A stretch of DNA of 64,000 nt from Chlorobium ferrooxidans DSM 13031 (GCF_000168715.1 NZ_AASE01000006.1:62001-126000); one strand, 5' to 3'. Positions 29,761 to 38,501 are shown, counted from the first letter of the stretch. Notes: a model not told the origin generated them from the sequence alone. Numbers and translations: made by a program.

Positions 29761-30190
29761 GCATTATGCAATCGATTCTTCCACGAAGCAAAGCTTAGGG
29801 GGAATGCTTTAATCGCCTTGAAAGAAGTCGTAAAATACCTGGGTTCATTAAAGGTATGGATATTTCCGACAATACGGAAAAGAGAGAGGTGCGGCGGTCA
29901 GTTAATGGCTGGCCAATACCTCAATCACGACATATCGGGAGTTCCCATAGCTCCAGCGGAGCGGGATATTGGTAGACATATGAGGCGAATTATTCCTGTC
30001 CCCCAATTTGAGAGTGATGAAAGGCCGAAATGCGGAAACAAGTAGAGTTTGTCTTCAACGTCCCCTCGTCGCTTAAAGCGCGTGTATCGGATTGAAAATA
30101 TTTAGGTTAGCTGGTTAAGATGGGGAAAAGAGCGAGGAGTTATTGTGATTACAGAACAACGTCCCGGAAGTTGCCGGAACGTAATTCGCA
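29761..30190. repeat. Dispersed-repeat copies, two modules
   Basis: 29847-30002 is a copy of the segment at 34811-34973 (GGTATGGATATTTCCGACAA and AGGCGAATTATTCC). 30025-30180 is a copy of the AAACAAGTAGAGTTTGTC and GGAGTTATT to CGTCCCGGAAGTTG module found also at 33713, 40535 and 44750. Both on the plus strand. This fills the 500 bp between two minus-strand genes. Confidence 0.75.
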
Positions 30191-30200
30191 ACGCCTACCT

Positions 30201-30434
30201 TCACATTTCTTTCTTTTCTTGACCAATCAAGTCTATATATATTTCTTCAATTTTTACTCTGGCCCAAGTTGTTTTTCGCAAGAATTTCAGGCTTGACTTG
30301 ATACTTGGATCATTATAAAAACAACGAATTTCTATCATTTTATAGAGCTCATCCCAGCCGTAGTGATTGACAAGATCACAGAGTATTTTTTCAAGAGTTA
30401 CTCCATGCAATGGATTATTCGGGTGATTATTCAT
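30201..30434 (-). CDS. VF530 family protein (DUF2132)
   Basis: A 77-residue protein that matches the VF530 family (PF09905) over its full length: [16 protein letters not shown] opening, [16 protein letters not shown], and [17 protein letters not shown]. The founding member is from Vibrio fischeri and has a compact helical fold. A DNA-binding role has been suggested for it. Small single-domain proteins of this sort are common in mobile cassettes. Immediately followed by dispersed repeat. Confidence 0.88.
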   Translation of the reverse strand: MNNHPNNPLHGVTLEKILCDLVNHYGWDELYKMIEIRCFYNDPSIKSSLKFLRKTTWARVKIEEIYIDLIGQEKKEM

Positions 30435-30534
30435 ATCTCTGTATTCTCCATATACCCTTATGGCATTAGATTATTTTACCGAATCTACCTTAATCCACAC
30501 CGCAGCCACTTGCATCCACTGAATTCACTCGTTG

Positions 30535-30640
30535 GTTGGTGGATTATGATGCTGAACTGCCGAGGCAAGTAGAGTTTGTCGTCATAGTCCCCGAACCGTT
30601 GAACGTCCCGGAAGTTATGGTCTTCACTCTGTTTTCATCG
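30535..30640. repeat. Short dispersed-repeat copy
   Basis: Contains GCTGAACTGCCGAGGCAAGT, AGAGTTTGTCGTC and ACGTCCCGGAAGTTATGG, a shortened version of the module at 40535 with an internal deletion. Plus strand. Confidence 0.65.
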
Positions 30641-30650
30641 ATTCAGGATG

Positions 30651-31541
30651 TCACCCGGATTTCTCCGGCTTTTCAGCATAAGAGAGAATATAGTCCAGGC
30701 CGGCGTAGACACTCTCTGCAGAGCGATGCAGTGCTGATTTTGCGAGAATCATGGCAACCGGAGGCAGCTTCCTGACAAACTTTTGATCTCTTGACAGATA
30801 CTCATGAAGAGGCTGATAGACATCGTCACGTATTGATTTGATATCGATAGCAACGAAGCCGGTACTCATGAGCTTACTGGTGTAGGAGGGAATCAGATAG
30901 TAGTTTTCCTGCGGAATATTGAATTTGCCGGCTACAAGCCTCCATGAAATCCATTGCTCCATCCGCCTGAAAAGATTATCGGAGTTTTCTGTCGGGACAA
31001 TGTCCGCTGTCACCAGCCTTCCTCCCGGTCGCAACACCCGATACGCCTCCTTGAAAAAATCCTCACGGCTCCTGTAGTGGAAAGCACTTTCCAGGGAAAC
31101 GACCAGATCGATGGATTCATTTGCAATCGGCATCTTTGTTGCCGAACCTTCCCTTAAATCTATCGACCTCCCGACCCCTGCATCGGCAACATTCATCCGC
31201 GCCCGTTCCACCTGAGACCTTGTGATATTCAGCCCGATGATTTTTTCGGGTTTCATAGTCCTGGCCCAGAGGATATCCTGATCGCCAAAGCCATACCCGC
31301 AATCCAGCACTATATCACCTGCAGCCATGCCGCCCCGTTTCGCCACCAGAAGAGCAAGCGCTTCACTGGCATCATCGATGGTATCCACATCCCGCCAGTA
31401 ACCAAGATTCAGATACAGCCTGTGCTCGGTAAGAGAAGTGGTACCAATCAGATCATAGACTTCCGTCGTCTCCAAACCATGGAATGGATTGAGAAGCCAG
31501 TTCAGATATGCAAAAAAACGACCCGCTGTGTTGTCTGACAT
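30651..31541 (-). CDS. SAM-dependent methyltransferase (small-molecule O- or N-methyltransferase type)
   Basis: A 296-residue class I methyltransferase. SAM motif I is LDCGYGFGDQD, followed by GLNITRSQVERARMNV, the acidic LREGSATKMPIANESID, and AYRVLRPGGRLVTADIVP. The arrangement matches tocopherol/sarcosine-type and macrolide-sugar methyltransferases. The LYLNLGYWRD N-terminal lid is typical of that group. The substrate is unknown. Upstream by 50 bp on the same strand is the DCC protein, so these two may be one transcript. GC content is close to that of the backbone. Confidence 0.83.
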   Translation of the reverse strand: MSDNTAGRFFAYLNWLLNPFHGLETTEVYDLIGTTSLTEHRLYLNLGYWRDVDTIDDASEALALLVAKRGGMAAGDIVLDCGYGFGDQDILWARTMKPEKIIGLNITRSQVERARMNVADAGVGRSIDLREGSATKMPIANESIDLVVSLESAFHYRSREDFFKEAYRVLRPGGRLVTADIVPTENSDNLFRRMEQWISWRLVAGKFNIPQENYYLIPSYTSKLMSTGFVAIDIKSIRDDVYQPLHEYLSRDQKFVRKLPPVAMILAKSALHRSAESVYAGLDYILSYAEKPEKSG

Positions 31542-31591
31542 GGTTTTTATTCTTTTCCGATGAAGAGGTCGATGTCGCTTGCGATGGCTGG

Positions 31592-32023
31592 CTATCCCGG
31601 CAGTTGTTCGAGAAAACGCCTGCGCAACTCATCGGACGGCAACATGCATTGATCTTTTTTCCCGAACAGCTGATATCGGTTCTGCGCTATCAGATCGTAC
31701 ATCACATCCCGCAGGAATTCGGGAACCGCCTGGAACAGGGTGAGCAGATTCCATGGCATATCGAGTCTGGAGGCGATTTCAATGGCAGCGGCACTTCGGG
31801 TAAAGGCGCGGTCACCCCTGACAAGAACGACGGTGTCAAGACGCGAAGTATTGATGCCAAAATGCTTGAGTAACGACGCTCCAAGAGGAGACTGGGCAGG
31901 CGTGAAAGAGAAATGCCCGGCGGTATCGTGCTCAAAAATAAAATTCACCGAAAATTCGCACAGATTGCACACACCGTCAAAAATAACAATGTTTTCCGGA
32001 AGAGCGGTCAAGGAGTTATCCAT
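31592..32023 (-). CDS. DCC family thiol-disulfide oxidoreductase-like protein
   Basis: A 143-residue protein of the DCC family (PF04134/DUF393), defined by the conserved DGVCNLC at residues near 16-22: a thioredoxin-like Cxx[17 protein letters not shown] and [13 protein letters not shown] are also family phrases. Expected to be a small redox protein with a thioredoxin-like fold; physiological partner unknown. Next gene downstream is a methyltransferase. Confidence 0.87.
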   Translation of the reverse strand: MDNSLTALPENIVIFDGVCNLCEFSVNFIFEHDTAGHFSFTPAQSPLGASLLKHFGINTSRLDTVVLVRGDRAFTRSAAAIEIASRLDMPWNLLTLFQAVPEFLRDVMYDLIAQNRYQLFGKKDQCMLPSDELRRRFLEQLPG

Positions 32024-32239
32024 CTGGTTTCCATGAAACGTTCACTATTGCATTGAAGAGTTCCTGAGAGGGATCCGGATCTTTGTGGATGGTCTCAACA
32101 TTCATCCACTCACTCCATCAAGTCCGGAGTTCCGGATATAAGATGTTCAGATTTTCAGGAAGACCACTGAGGGGAACAACTCGAAAACCGGAATAGTAGT
32201 TCCTGAAGACGGGATTGTGATGAAGCGATCGATACTGAA

Positions 32240-32303
32240 CCAGGCAGTCAGATGCTGATCGGAGGAGGCAAGTAGAGTTTATCGGCAACGTCCCTTCGCC
32301 GAG
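32240..32303. repeat. Short dispersed-repeat copy
   Basis: GGAGGCAAGTAGAGTTTATC followed by GGCAACGTCCC matches the start of the module at 30025 and 40550. It abuts the 3' end of the AAA_14 gene. The rest of the gap 32024-32239 shows no gene. Confidence 0.6.
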
Positions 32304-33473
32304 TCATTCACCAATATCATTCAGCTCCCGCACCATATCAATCAATGAAATTGCCTCTGCATCCAATGCCATTCTATATCGTTCGCTTCCAGGATAGACA
32401 ACATACTTGCGAGAAGGATTGAGATCTGTACAGGCCGAGTGAAACCCTCGCTCCAGCTTTGGCGTCACACTGCGTTTTATTTCAACGGCCCACAAGTTGC
32501 CGTTCGGCCAGGAGAGCAACAGGTCAACCTCTCCACCTCCGGCTGTGCGATAAAAACAGGCCTGAACATCGTCTGAAACAGATCCAAGGATATTTTCAAT
32601 TACAAATCCCTCCCAGCTTTGTCCGACAACAGGATGAGACAGAAGCGCTTCCTTGTCTGGTATGGTGAGAAGTGCGTGAAGAAGTCCACTGTCTCGTACA
32701 TAAACTTTTGGAGCCTTGACCAGACGCTTGCCAATGTTGCTGTGCCATGGAGTTAGACGACGAACAAGCAGCAGATCAACCAGCAGGTCGATATAACTGT
32801 TAACTGTTTTGACATCAACACCAAGATTCCTGGCAAACTGCGATGAATTCAATAATCCACTCTGGTTATGGGCAAGCATAATCCAGAATCTTCGCAAGGT
32901 TTCCGCAGCTATGCGCGGCCCAAACTGGGGAATATCCCGTTCAAGGTAGGTACGAATAAAGTTCTGCCGCCAACGAAGGCTTTCTGCGCTGCTATCGGCA
33001 AGCAGACTATCGGGAAATCCACCGCGCACCCACAACTCATCGGAAGGAAATTCAGGCGTTTCCAACACGGTAAACGGGGTAAGTTCCAGATAAGCAATAC
33101 GACCGGCCAGAGTCTCACCGGACTGTTTGAGCAGATCAAGGGAGGCCGATCCGAGAAGGAGATATTGCCCGTTTTTCCTTCCTGCACGGCGACTACGGTC
33201 AATAAGACCCCGAAGAACAGGAAAAAGACCTGGAGCACGATGAACCTCGTCAATGATGACAAGCTTATCCTGATGGTCAGAGAGATAAAACTCGGGCTGC
33301 GCCATTTTTGCTCTGTCCTGTTCTGATTCCAGATCAAGATAAAGTGAATTTCGCGAATGGCCGATTTCAAGTGCAAGAGTGGTTTTTCCCACCTGGCGAG
33401 GGCCAAGCAGCGCTACTGCCGGAAAATGCTGAAGGGTGTCGACAAGCTTGTTATGTAGATCTCTGGCAATCAT
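32304..33473 (-). CDS. AAA_14/DUF4143 ATPase
   Basis: A 389-residue protein of the common AAA_14 plus DUF4143 group. Walker A is GPRQVGKTT near residue 24, Walker B is VIIDEVHRAPG near 73, and GSASLDLLKQSGETLAGR follows. The C-terminal DUF4143 region has a restriction-nuclease-like signature (GGEVDLLLSWPNG and AVEIKRS, with the D and E-x-K arrangement). These proteins are abundant in mobile and defence-related DNA, and their role is unsettled. Full length, so likely functional. Confidence 0.88.
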   Translation of the reverse strand: MIARDLHNKLVDTLQHFPAVALLGPRQVGKTTLALEIGHSRNSLYLDLESEQDRAKMAQPEFYLSDHQDKLVIIDEVHRAPGLFPVLRGLIDRSRRAGRKNGQYLLLGSASLDLLKQSGETLAGRIAYLELTPFTVLETPEFPSDELWVRGGFPDSLLADSSAESLRWRQNFIRTYLERDIPQFGPRIAAETLRRFWIMLAHNQSGLLNSSQFARNLGVDVKTVNSYIDLLVDLLLVRRLTPWHSNIGKRLVKAPKVYVRDSGLLHALLTIPDKEALLSHPVVGQSWEGFVIENILGSVSDDVQACFYRTAGGGEVDLLLSWPNGNLWAVEIKRSVTPKLERGFHSACTDLNPSRKYVVYPGSERYRMALDAEAISLIDMVRELNDIGE

Positions 33474-33633
33474 CTGCGCAATTATGGATAGTCATTCCGT
33501 GATTTGCAAGGTTAAACTCCAGAATACACATTAAAAGCGTAATTATCTACAGCGCAGAAGGCATTTTCAAGCTCAGGCAAAAAGCGTATTGCGGAAGTTG
33601 AAATTGTTGGCAGCTTCGACTTTCCCCCATAAT

Positions 33634-33703
33634 GGGAGCCGCAAGAGCCGGGAGGTTCATGTCCGGTTCTGCGAGAGGCTGAAGGTGAAACTCCTCTGGC
33701 CTA
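33634..33703 (+). mobile_element. 3' end of a group II intron (domains V and VI), relic
   Basis: 33636-33669 is a 34-nt domain V: GAGCCG with the AGC triad, an AGCC/GGTT stem closed by a GGGA tetraloop, and CCGGTTC closing the helix. A domain VI-like hairpin (AGAGG with CCTCT) follows, and the sequence ends CTACTCACCC like intron 3' ends. No reverse transcriptase ORF lies upstream, so only the tail of the element remains, between two minus-strand genes. Confidence 0.75.
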
Positions 33704-33712
33704 CTCACCCCT

Positions 33713-33830
33713 CGTCGATAAAAAGCAGGCATCAGATTGAATTGATTGGAGTTAGCAGGATAATCAGAGGAAAAGGGGCGAGAAGTTATTGGGGTTACAG
33801 AACAAGGTCCCGGAAGTTGAACTGATTTGA
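33713..33830. repeat. Dispersed-repeat copy
   Basis: CAGATTGAATTGATTGGAGT, then GGGGCGAGAAGTTATTGG and AGGTCCCGGAAGTTGAACTG match the 3' two thirds of the module at 30025 and 44800. Plus strand. It starts where the group II intron relic ends. Confidence 0.7.
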
Positions 33831-33846
33831 AAATCGATAATGATGG

Positions 33847-34117
33847 TCAGCGTTTTTTTGGCCAACTGGACGTGCTACGTGCGTCATGTAAAACTGCCAA
33901 AACATGTACAGCATTACCCTGCAGCACATAAAATAAACCGTAAGGAAAGCGGGGAAGGAGAGCACGGCGAACATTTGTAATGACCTCAGTGTAGAGCAAA
34001 GGGGCTTGCTCAAGCCGTTTTAGCTGTAACTCCAGTGCAGTAATAAATTCTTTACCATGGCCGGGGCTCTGCAATTCGTACCAATATTGAGCCTCGCCTG
34101 TTTCACGTAACGCTCAT
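33847..34117 (-). pseudogene. RelE/ParE-type toxin with an N-terminal frameshift
   Basis: An ATG at 34117, 10 bp after the antitoxin stop, gives MSVT and then hits TGA. One frame away the text reads RETGEAQYWYELQSPGHGKEF and goes on through LYTEVITNVRRALLPRFPYG, ending LAVLHDARSTSSWPKKR. That is a normal ParE/RelE toxin body with the YWYELQSPGxG and P-RFPYGL signatures. The frame shift after four codons means that only a TTG-initiated fragment could be made. The antitoxin next door is intact. Confidence 0.7.
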
Positions 34118-34127
34118 GCAGAAAATT

Positions 34128-34361
34128 TCAGGCGGTACGCCATGAGCCGTCTTTAAGATGGGATTTCACTTGCTCCCAGGAGTAGCCAGCTTCCGGATTG
34201 GCCTCAAACTCCGCAAGTCGCATGTCAAGTTCAGCCTTGAGCGAAGGAGAAATCTCCAGCGCTTCAGGCACGGCTGCAACGCTATCCCAGATAAGCTCAA
34301 CGAGACGAATGCGCTCCTGAACCGGAAGCACAAGAATGTCGGCAATAGAGATTGTGCTCAT
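34128..34361 (-). CDS. Addiction module antitoxin (PF09720 type)
   Basis: From the ATG at 34361 the 77-residue protein has the family text: ADILVLPVQERIRLVELIWDS in parts, then LKAELDMRLAEFEANPEAG and SWEQVKSHL. This matches the putative addiction module component family, TIGR02574 style. It precedes a ParE/RelE-type toxin by 10 bp. The upstream in-frame extension to 34418 lacks homology to the family and has been dropped. Confidence 0.85.
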   Translation of the reverse strand: MSTISIADILVLPVQERIRLVELIWDSVAAVPEALEISPSLKAELDMRLAEFEANPEAGYSWEQVKSHLKDGSWRTA

Positions 34362-34477
34362 ATCGGATAATGTGTTTTTTGGTAAACACTTGCGGCATGA
34401 ATTACCGCTCTGTCTCAATGAAGTACTGTAAAGGTACAGATATTTCGGTTAATCATGAAAAGCAGTGCTGCCAGAAG

Positions 34478-34513
34478 CTAAAGCTCAGCCTCAGGACGGA
34501 GCAAAACCAGCAT
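34478..34513 (-). pseudogene. Toxin stub, first 11 codons only
   Basis: An ATG overlaps the antitoxin stop (TGATG) and opens MLVLLRPEAEL before TAG. The phrase LRPEAEL is the usual opening of RelE/ParE toxins that follow PF09720 antitoxins. The remainder of the toxin is gone and repeat-derived sequence follows, so the module has lost its toxin. Confidence 0.6.
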
Positions 34514-34743
34514 CAGGGCCTACCCTGAAACAATTTTGATCGAACCTGTTCCCACCGAACGGCTGAGGAGGGGTCTGCACGGTGTGCAGCAAACCGACGA
34601 TGTAACTCATCAACCTGGGCTTGTGACAACTCAAACGCATCTGAAGCCTCAGCAGCAATGCTGTCCCAGATATCCTCGACGAGCTGAATACGCTCGGAAA
34701 CGGAGAGTTTCAAGTATTCTGTATTGGTGGCAGGATCAGACAT
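34513..34743 (-). CDS. Addiction module antitoxin (PF09720 type), second copy
   Basis: Starting at 34743 the 76-residue protein reads LSVSERIQLVEDIWDSIAAE, LSQAQVDELHRRFAAHRADP and VRWEQVRSKLF, clear PF09720 wording and a paralogue of the antitoxin at 34128. A long in-frame extension to 35082 is not similar to the family and is rejected. Its toxin survives only as an 11-codon stub with a TGATG overlap. Confidence 0.82.
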   Translation of the reverse strand: MSDPATNTEYLKLSVSERIQLVEDIWDSIAAEASDAFELSQAQVDELHRRFAAHRADPSSAVRWEQVRSKLFQGRP

Positions 34744-34810
34744 AGACGTAGTATCAATAGAGCTTTTATGGCACAAGGGCCAAACGAAATCAGTAACGCA
34801 TCCCCGCTTC

Positions 34811-34975
34811 TTTAAAGGTATGGATGTTTCCGACAATATTGAAAAGAGGGCTGCGCGCGGCGGCAAGTTCAGGCTCGGCCAATGCATCATTCGCGACAAA
34901 TCGGGATTATCCAGAGCTCCAGAGGAGCGCGATATTGGTAAATAGACGAAGCGAATTATTCCAATTCCTCGATTC
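34811..34975. repeat. Dispersed-repeat copy
   Basis: GGTATGGATGTTTCCGACAA, then GGATTATCCAGAGCTCCAGA and GCGAATTATTCC match 29847-30002 almost base for base. Plus strand. Confidence 0.75.
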
Positions 34976-35088
34976 TTCTTCCCGACTTGCCCGGTAACAT
35001 GCTCGGCTGCCGGATATGGAAGAAAAACTGAAATGCTGAGGCACGTTGAGTTGTCAACGCCCGCCCATGTAAGCTCTGTCAAACGCGG

Positions 35089-35325
35089 TTACAGCTTGTC
35101 AAATGCTTCGGGTTCCACGTCAGGAACTTTGTTTAATATTTCAAGGAATTTGTCGCGGCTGCCGCTTTTCGCCCGCTTTTCCAAATATTCAACCGCTGAA
35201 AGAGAAGCCACTTTTTCAGCAACAGCAAGCATAACAAACTGATTGATGGATATACCCTCTTCCTGCGCCACTTCGCGGAGCTGCTCGTGTAATGATTTGG
35301 GTAAACGTAAACTTAATGCGCTCAT
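35089..35325 (-). CDS. HicB/CopG-like ribbon-helix-helix antitoxin
   Basis: A 78-residue protein with the ribbon-helix-helix opening MSALSLRLPKSLHEQLREVA and the HicB_like phrase GISINQFVMLAVAEKVASL. It represses its operon and neutralises a toxin in such modules. Its ATG overlaps the TGA that ends a damaged PIN-domain toxin gene upstream (ATGA), so it was the second gene of a two-gene module. The antitoxin itself looks intact. Confidence 0.83.
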   Translation of the reverse strand: MSALSLRLPKSLHEQLREVAQEEGISINQFVMLAVAEKVASLSAVEYLEKRAKSGSRDKFLEILNKVPDVEPEAFDKL

Positions 35326-35432
35326 TTTTTCTCCTCACGTAAAATCCCCAAAAACTCTTTCGGGGTGATTGCCTGAATACCAAACTTGTCGCAACCGCTA
35401 ATTCAAGCACAAGCTCATCATTTGGGTCACTC
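35322..35432 (-). pseudogene. PIN-domain toxin remnant
   Basis: One frame gives SDPNDELVLELAVATS, the fourth-acidic-residue region of PIN nucleases. After a frame change and internal deletion the text is KFGIQAITPKEFLGILREEKK and stop, the usual PIN C-terminus. The N-terminal 90 or so residues are absent and the remnant abuts a dispersed repeat at 35433. Confidence 0.7.
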
Positions 35433-35640
35433 GGCGCTTTCCCCTGTCAACGCTTCCTCATTCCAATGCTAATTATCGAGGCATGACTCGGTGGCATGAT
35501 GGTTGGCTATGCCTTTCATGTGAGTAACTTGCATATTCTACTTTCTACCAGTTTTTATCGGCGCTTACAGGATGTCCTGCATCCCACCCCTGAACGGCTA
35601 TCGAACTGTAAATGTTATGTTAGCTATCGGCAGAGCAGGC
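35433..35640. repeat. Dispersed-repeat copy, GGCAT/ATGCC module
   Basis: TTTCCCCTGTCAACGCTTCC, GGCATGACTCGGTGGCATGA, CTTTCATGTGAGTAACTTGC and CGCTTACAGGATGTCC match 37380-37490 and 41720-41850. Plus strand. The copy joins the truncated PIN gene on its left. Confidence 0.78.
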
Positions 35641-35665
35641 CATGAGTACCTTCGGGTTATTGTAC

Positions 35666-37060
35666 TTACTCATTCCACAACGACCTCACTGTAATATATT
35701 TTTGCTTGGGACTGTTCTGTTTGTCAGGTATCGTTGGAACCAGCAAACCAGCTTTGAGCAAAGGTGCCAGAATCTCTGCCCGGAAATGTTCTCGGTGCTT
35801 TAACCCCAAAAATACCTGAATCTCTTCTCTGCTTCTGGCTTCAGAACAAAAATCCAATATGGCGTGCAGCTTCTCCCCCCCAACTTGCTCGGTAGCTTGC
35901 TCGGTAGCTTGCTCGGTAACTTGCTCGGTAACTTGCTCGGTAACCGGAAAACGACGAAATACTGCACGCACAAAGCCTGAGAACTCGTATTTCAGGGGTT
36001 CAAGGCCTGCCTCCGCCAACAGTTTTTGCATTCGCATCACACCGGTACCCATCTTTTCTATGTACTCAATCCGCTGCATCAGGTTGGCGATGTTAGGGTT
36101 TCGTAGCAGGCTCACCTTGCCAAAATCTTCAACCTTAAGACCTTTGGGCAACCCTCCCGGACTGGTTATCTCCACCCTGTCGTCATAAATTTCAATCATG
36201 ACATTGGCACCTTTTTCAAAATAGTCCCGATGGATCACTGCGTTGATGATCGCTTCGCGAAGAGCTTCATAAGGAATTTCCGGAATCTCCCTGCGCGCCG
36301 GAGATCCGTCAAACTCATAGCGAACTTTAAGATGCTGCTTGAGATAGAGCACTGCCTCATCAATGCTTTCGACAATGTCACGGTTAAAATCCTTACGATC
36401 GAGCACGGTCACCTTGTCCACACCTTTATATATAGCGCAGGTTACACAGGTATGAAAGTAGTGATCCGCAAGGTTCCTCGAAAAGAAAAGCACAGCGGTG
36501 TTGTAATAGAAGCATTGGCTCTGCTGTATTTCTGCCGCGTGCAGGTTCCTCAGCATGGAAGTCGTTTCCATAACCCTGGAAATTCCAGCCTTACGTAAAA
36601 ATTGATCGAATTTTGTTTCATCGAAATCATCAGCACTAAAATCACGCTTGATCAACTCATCGAAGCGGACCTTGCCTTCGGATTTCACAAACTCCAGAAT
36701 CTCATCCCGATTCATCTTCTGAGCATTGGGGCCGGTTCGATTATAGAAACCAGATGTACAGCGATATGGTTTGTCCGTTCCTTCCCGAACCTCGACGATC
36801 AAAATGTTCTGAAACTCCTCAAAAAGAATCTGTACGGGCGGATCACAATTGCGGGCAATATCCTGTATCTGCGACTTGACTTTATTGGTTATATCAAAAC
36901 CTTTGACACTCTTGTCGTCTGCGATTCCCAGAAAAATGAACCCGCCTGAAGCATTAGCAAATCCAACAAACTCCTTGTCAAGGTTGGAGAGCTGCTCCTT
37001 GAATTCAATGCGATAGCCTTCACCTTCGGCCAAAACCATGAGAAGTTCCTGCTCTGTCAT
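35666..37060 (-). CDS. AlbA_2 (Schlafen-like) domain ATP-binding protein
   Basis: A 464-residue protein. N-terminal AlbA_2/Schlafen-AlbA domain (GYRIEFKEQLSN, then FVGFANASGGFIFLGIADD), a GHKL-like ATPase segment (EALREAIINAVIHRDYFEKG, ITSPGGLPKG, EKMGTGVMRMQKLL) and a C-terminal winged helix. Such proteins are predicted regulators or defence-linked enzymes. The start was moved to the ATG at 37060 (MTEQELLMVLAEG), where homology begins. Near residue 377 lies a run of five 4-residue repeats (TEQV/TEQA) encoded by a perfect-looking 12-bp DNA repeat, likely to vary in copy number. Confidence 0.85.
   Translation of the reverse strand: MTEQELLMVLAEGEGYRIEFKEQLSNLDKEFVGFANASGGFIFLGIADDKSVKGFDITNKVKSQIQDIARNCDPPVQILFEEFQNILIVEVREGTDKPYRCTSGFYNRTGPNAQKMNRDEILEFVKSEGKVRFDELIKRDFSADDFDETKFDQFLRKAGISRVMETTSMLRNLHAAEIQQSQCFYYNTAVLFFSRNLADHYFHTCVTCAIYKGVDKVTVLDRKDFNRDIVESIDEAVLYLKQHLKVRYEFDGSPARREIPEIPYEALREAIINAVIHRDYFEKGANVMIEIYDDRVEITSPGGLPKGLKVEDFGKVSLLRNPNIANLMQRIEYIEKMGTGVMRMQKLLAEAGLEPLKYEFSGFVRAVFRRFPVTEQVTEQVTEQATEQATEQVGGEKLHAILDFCSEARSREEIQVFLGLKHREHFRAEILAPLLKAGLLVPTIPDKQNSPKQKYITVRSLWNE
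35884..35943. repeat. Five tandem 12-bp units inside a coding region
   Basis: The unit CTTGCTCGGTAG or CTTGCTCGGTAA occurs five times in a row and encodes TEQA/TEQV on the minus strand. In frame, so copy-number changes would only lengthen or shorten the linker. Confidence 0.9.
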
Positions 37061-37526
37061 ACACCCACGCATTTCTTGAGTTTCGAAATCAGGCACCGAT
37101 CTTTCGCAAGAGATCGTGAACCATCGCCAGCAGAAATAAATTACGGAAACGGTATGGATATCGCTAAGAATGAAACTGGTAGGAGAGATCAATAACCACC
37201 GGAAGCAAATTCTGAAGCTGAACTGCCGACGCAAGTATAGTTAGTTACGAACGTCCCCTCGTCGTTGAAATAGCGGATAACGGACTGTTTTGAATGGAGT
37301 TATTGGGGTTTAGGAAGAGCGGTATGGAGGTTGGAGCTTAATAGGACGCCTGTTTTTTCCCCTGTCAACGCTTCACCTTTCCTTTGCTGGCTATTGAGGC
37401 ATGACTCGGGGTCATGATGGTTGGCGATGCCTTTCATGTGAGTAACTTGCATACTCTACTTTCTACCAGTTTTATCGGCGCTTACAGGATGTACCCTATT
37501 TCCCGTTTTTATATTCTTCCATCTCA
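37061..37526. repeat. 466-bp gap holding a full dispersed-repeat copy
   Basis: 37208-37490 carries both main modules: GCTGAACTGCCGACGCAAGT through GGAGTTATTGGGGTTTAGG, then CCTGTCAACGCTTCACC, GGCATGACTCGGGGTCATGA and CGCTTACAGGATGT. Closest relatives are 38725-38930 and 41575-41850. The first 150 bp show no gene. Confidence 0.78.
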
Positions 37527-38501
37527 TCACCTCTTTATGCTGATATTGTAAAGCAAGTTAGAAACAGTACCGTATCCACTACGAACCGAAGGAAGGAAAG
37601 CCTGTAGTTCTATCGTTTCCGTAACTTTATCATTTTGAACTCGTTGCCAGGAGACCAGCCGCCAAGGAATGATTCGCCATTGACCGGGATCAACTTCGAA
37701 CCAAACCAGCCCTGCATAGTCATATTCGTTCTGATACACTGCTGATTCTCCATCTATCAGATATAATCGAGACCTGGCACCAGCGTTTCCACCATCAAGC
37801 CCGTTAGAATTCAGACAGCTCCACTGCATTTCAAAGATGATATTTTTGCATCCTTTTTCACTTCTCATGGCTCTTTTCGCCTTAAGCTGGATATGCACTA
37901 AAGACGGTTGCTCAATTTGAAGTTGTGAACCTTCGAATACCAAATCGATGGGTATTGTTTCATGATCATTCTTAAGATTTTGGATGCGATAACTCAGTTC
38001 CCTCTTCCAACACGAATCAAATAAGCGTCGCGCTCGCTCAATTGATCCCACATAATCAGCTTCTGGTGCAGATGCAATGATCTGCAAATCAGGCGTTTCC
38101 AGATTTATGTGCTGCGCGATAGCCTTTTCCAGATAACCTTTGGCTATTGTTTTCATCTTTGCTGTCAGTGAGAGCGCTTCCTTTCGATTAGTCGAGACAT
38201 AGGCCGCTTTTTCAGGAGGATATAGTTTTCCATGGATAAACTGGTTAAAAAAACGCACACCCAACTCTTTATCACTGCCACTATACTTGTCTATACTGCT
38301 TACATCCTTCACCCCGGCACACTGCAAGGTTTTAACTGCCTCATTCAAGTTATACTGCAATACGTATACTGTTTTTTGGGGTATTTCAGCGGCTTGGGTA
38401 CCAACCCATGCTGCAAGTATATACAGGGTCATCGCCGTTGCAAGAGAAAAGCGCCGAATCACATTGCGATGAAGTTTTACTCTCAACCGAGGCTTAAACA
38501 T
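37527..38501 (-). CDS. Exported protein of unknown family, 324 aa
   Basis: A basic N-terminus and hydrophobic segment (FSLATAMTLYILAAWVG) form a signal peptide or anchor. The remainder is soluble with scattered cysteines (LQCAGVKDV, FDSCWKREL, EKGCKNI, WSCLNSNG). No known domain recognised. The ending, YDYAGLVWFEVDPGQWRI then LQAFLPSVRSGYGTVSN, suggests a beta-rich C-terminal part. It is flanked by repeat copies on both sides, in keeping with a mobile unit. Whether it is expressed cannot be judged. Confidence 0.6.
   Translation of the reverse strand: MFKPRLRVKLHRNVIRRFSLATAMTLYILAAWVGTQAAEIPQKTVYVLQYNLNEAVKTLQCAGVKDVSSIDKYSGSDKELGVRFFNQFIHGKLYPPEKAAYVSTNRKEALSLTAKMKTIAKGYLEKAIAQHINLETPDLQIIASAPEADYVGSIERARRLFDSCWKRELSYRIQNLKNDHETIPIDLVFEGSQLQIEQPSLVHIQLKAKRAMRSEKGCKNIIFEMQWSCLNSNGLDGGNAGARSRLYLIDGESAVYQNEYDYAGLVWFEVDPGQWRIIPWRLVSWQRVQNDKVTETIELQAFLPSVRSGYGTVSNLLYNISIKR

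Noticed and set aside
34744..35082. Long N-terminal extension of the second PF09720 antitoxin
   Set aside because: The extension runs through a dispersed repeat and has no similarity to the family; the ATG at 34743 starts the conserved region.
36230..36949. Plus-strand ORFs opposite the AlbA-domain gene
   Set aside because: They are shadows of a minus-strand gene with clear domain text and show no independent coding signal.
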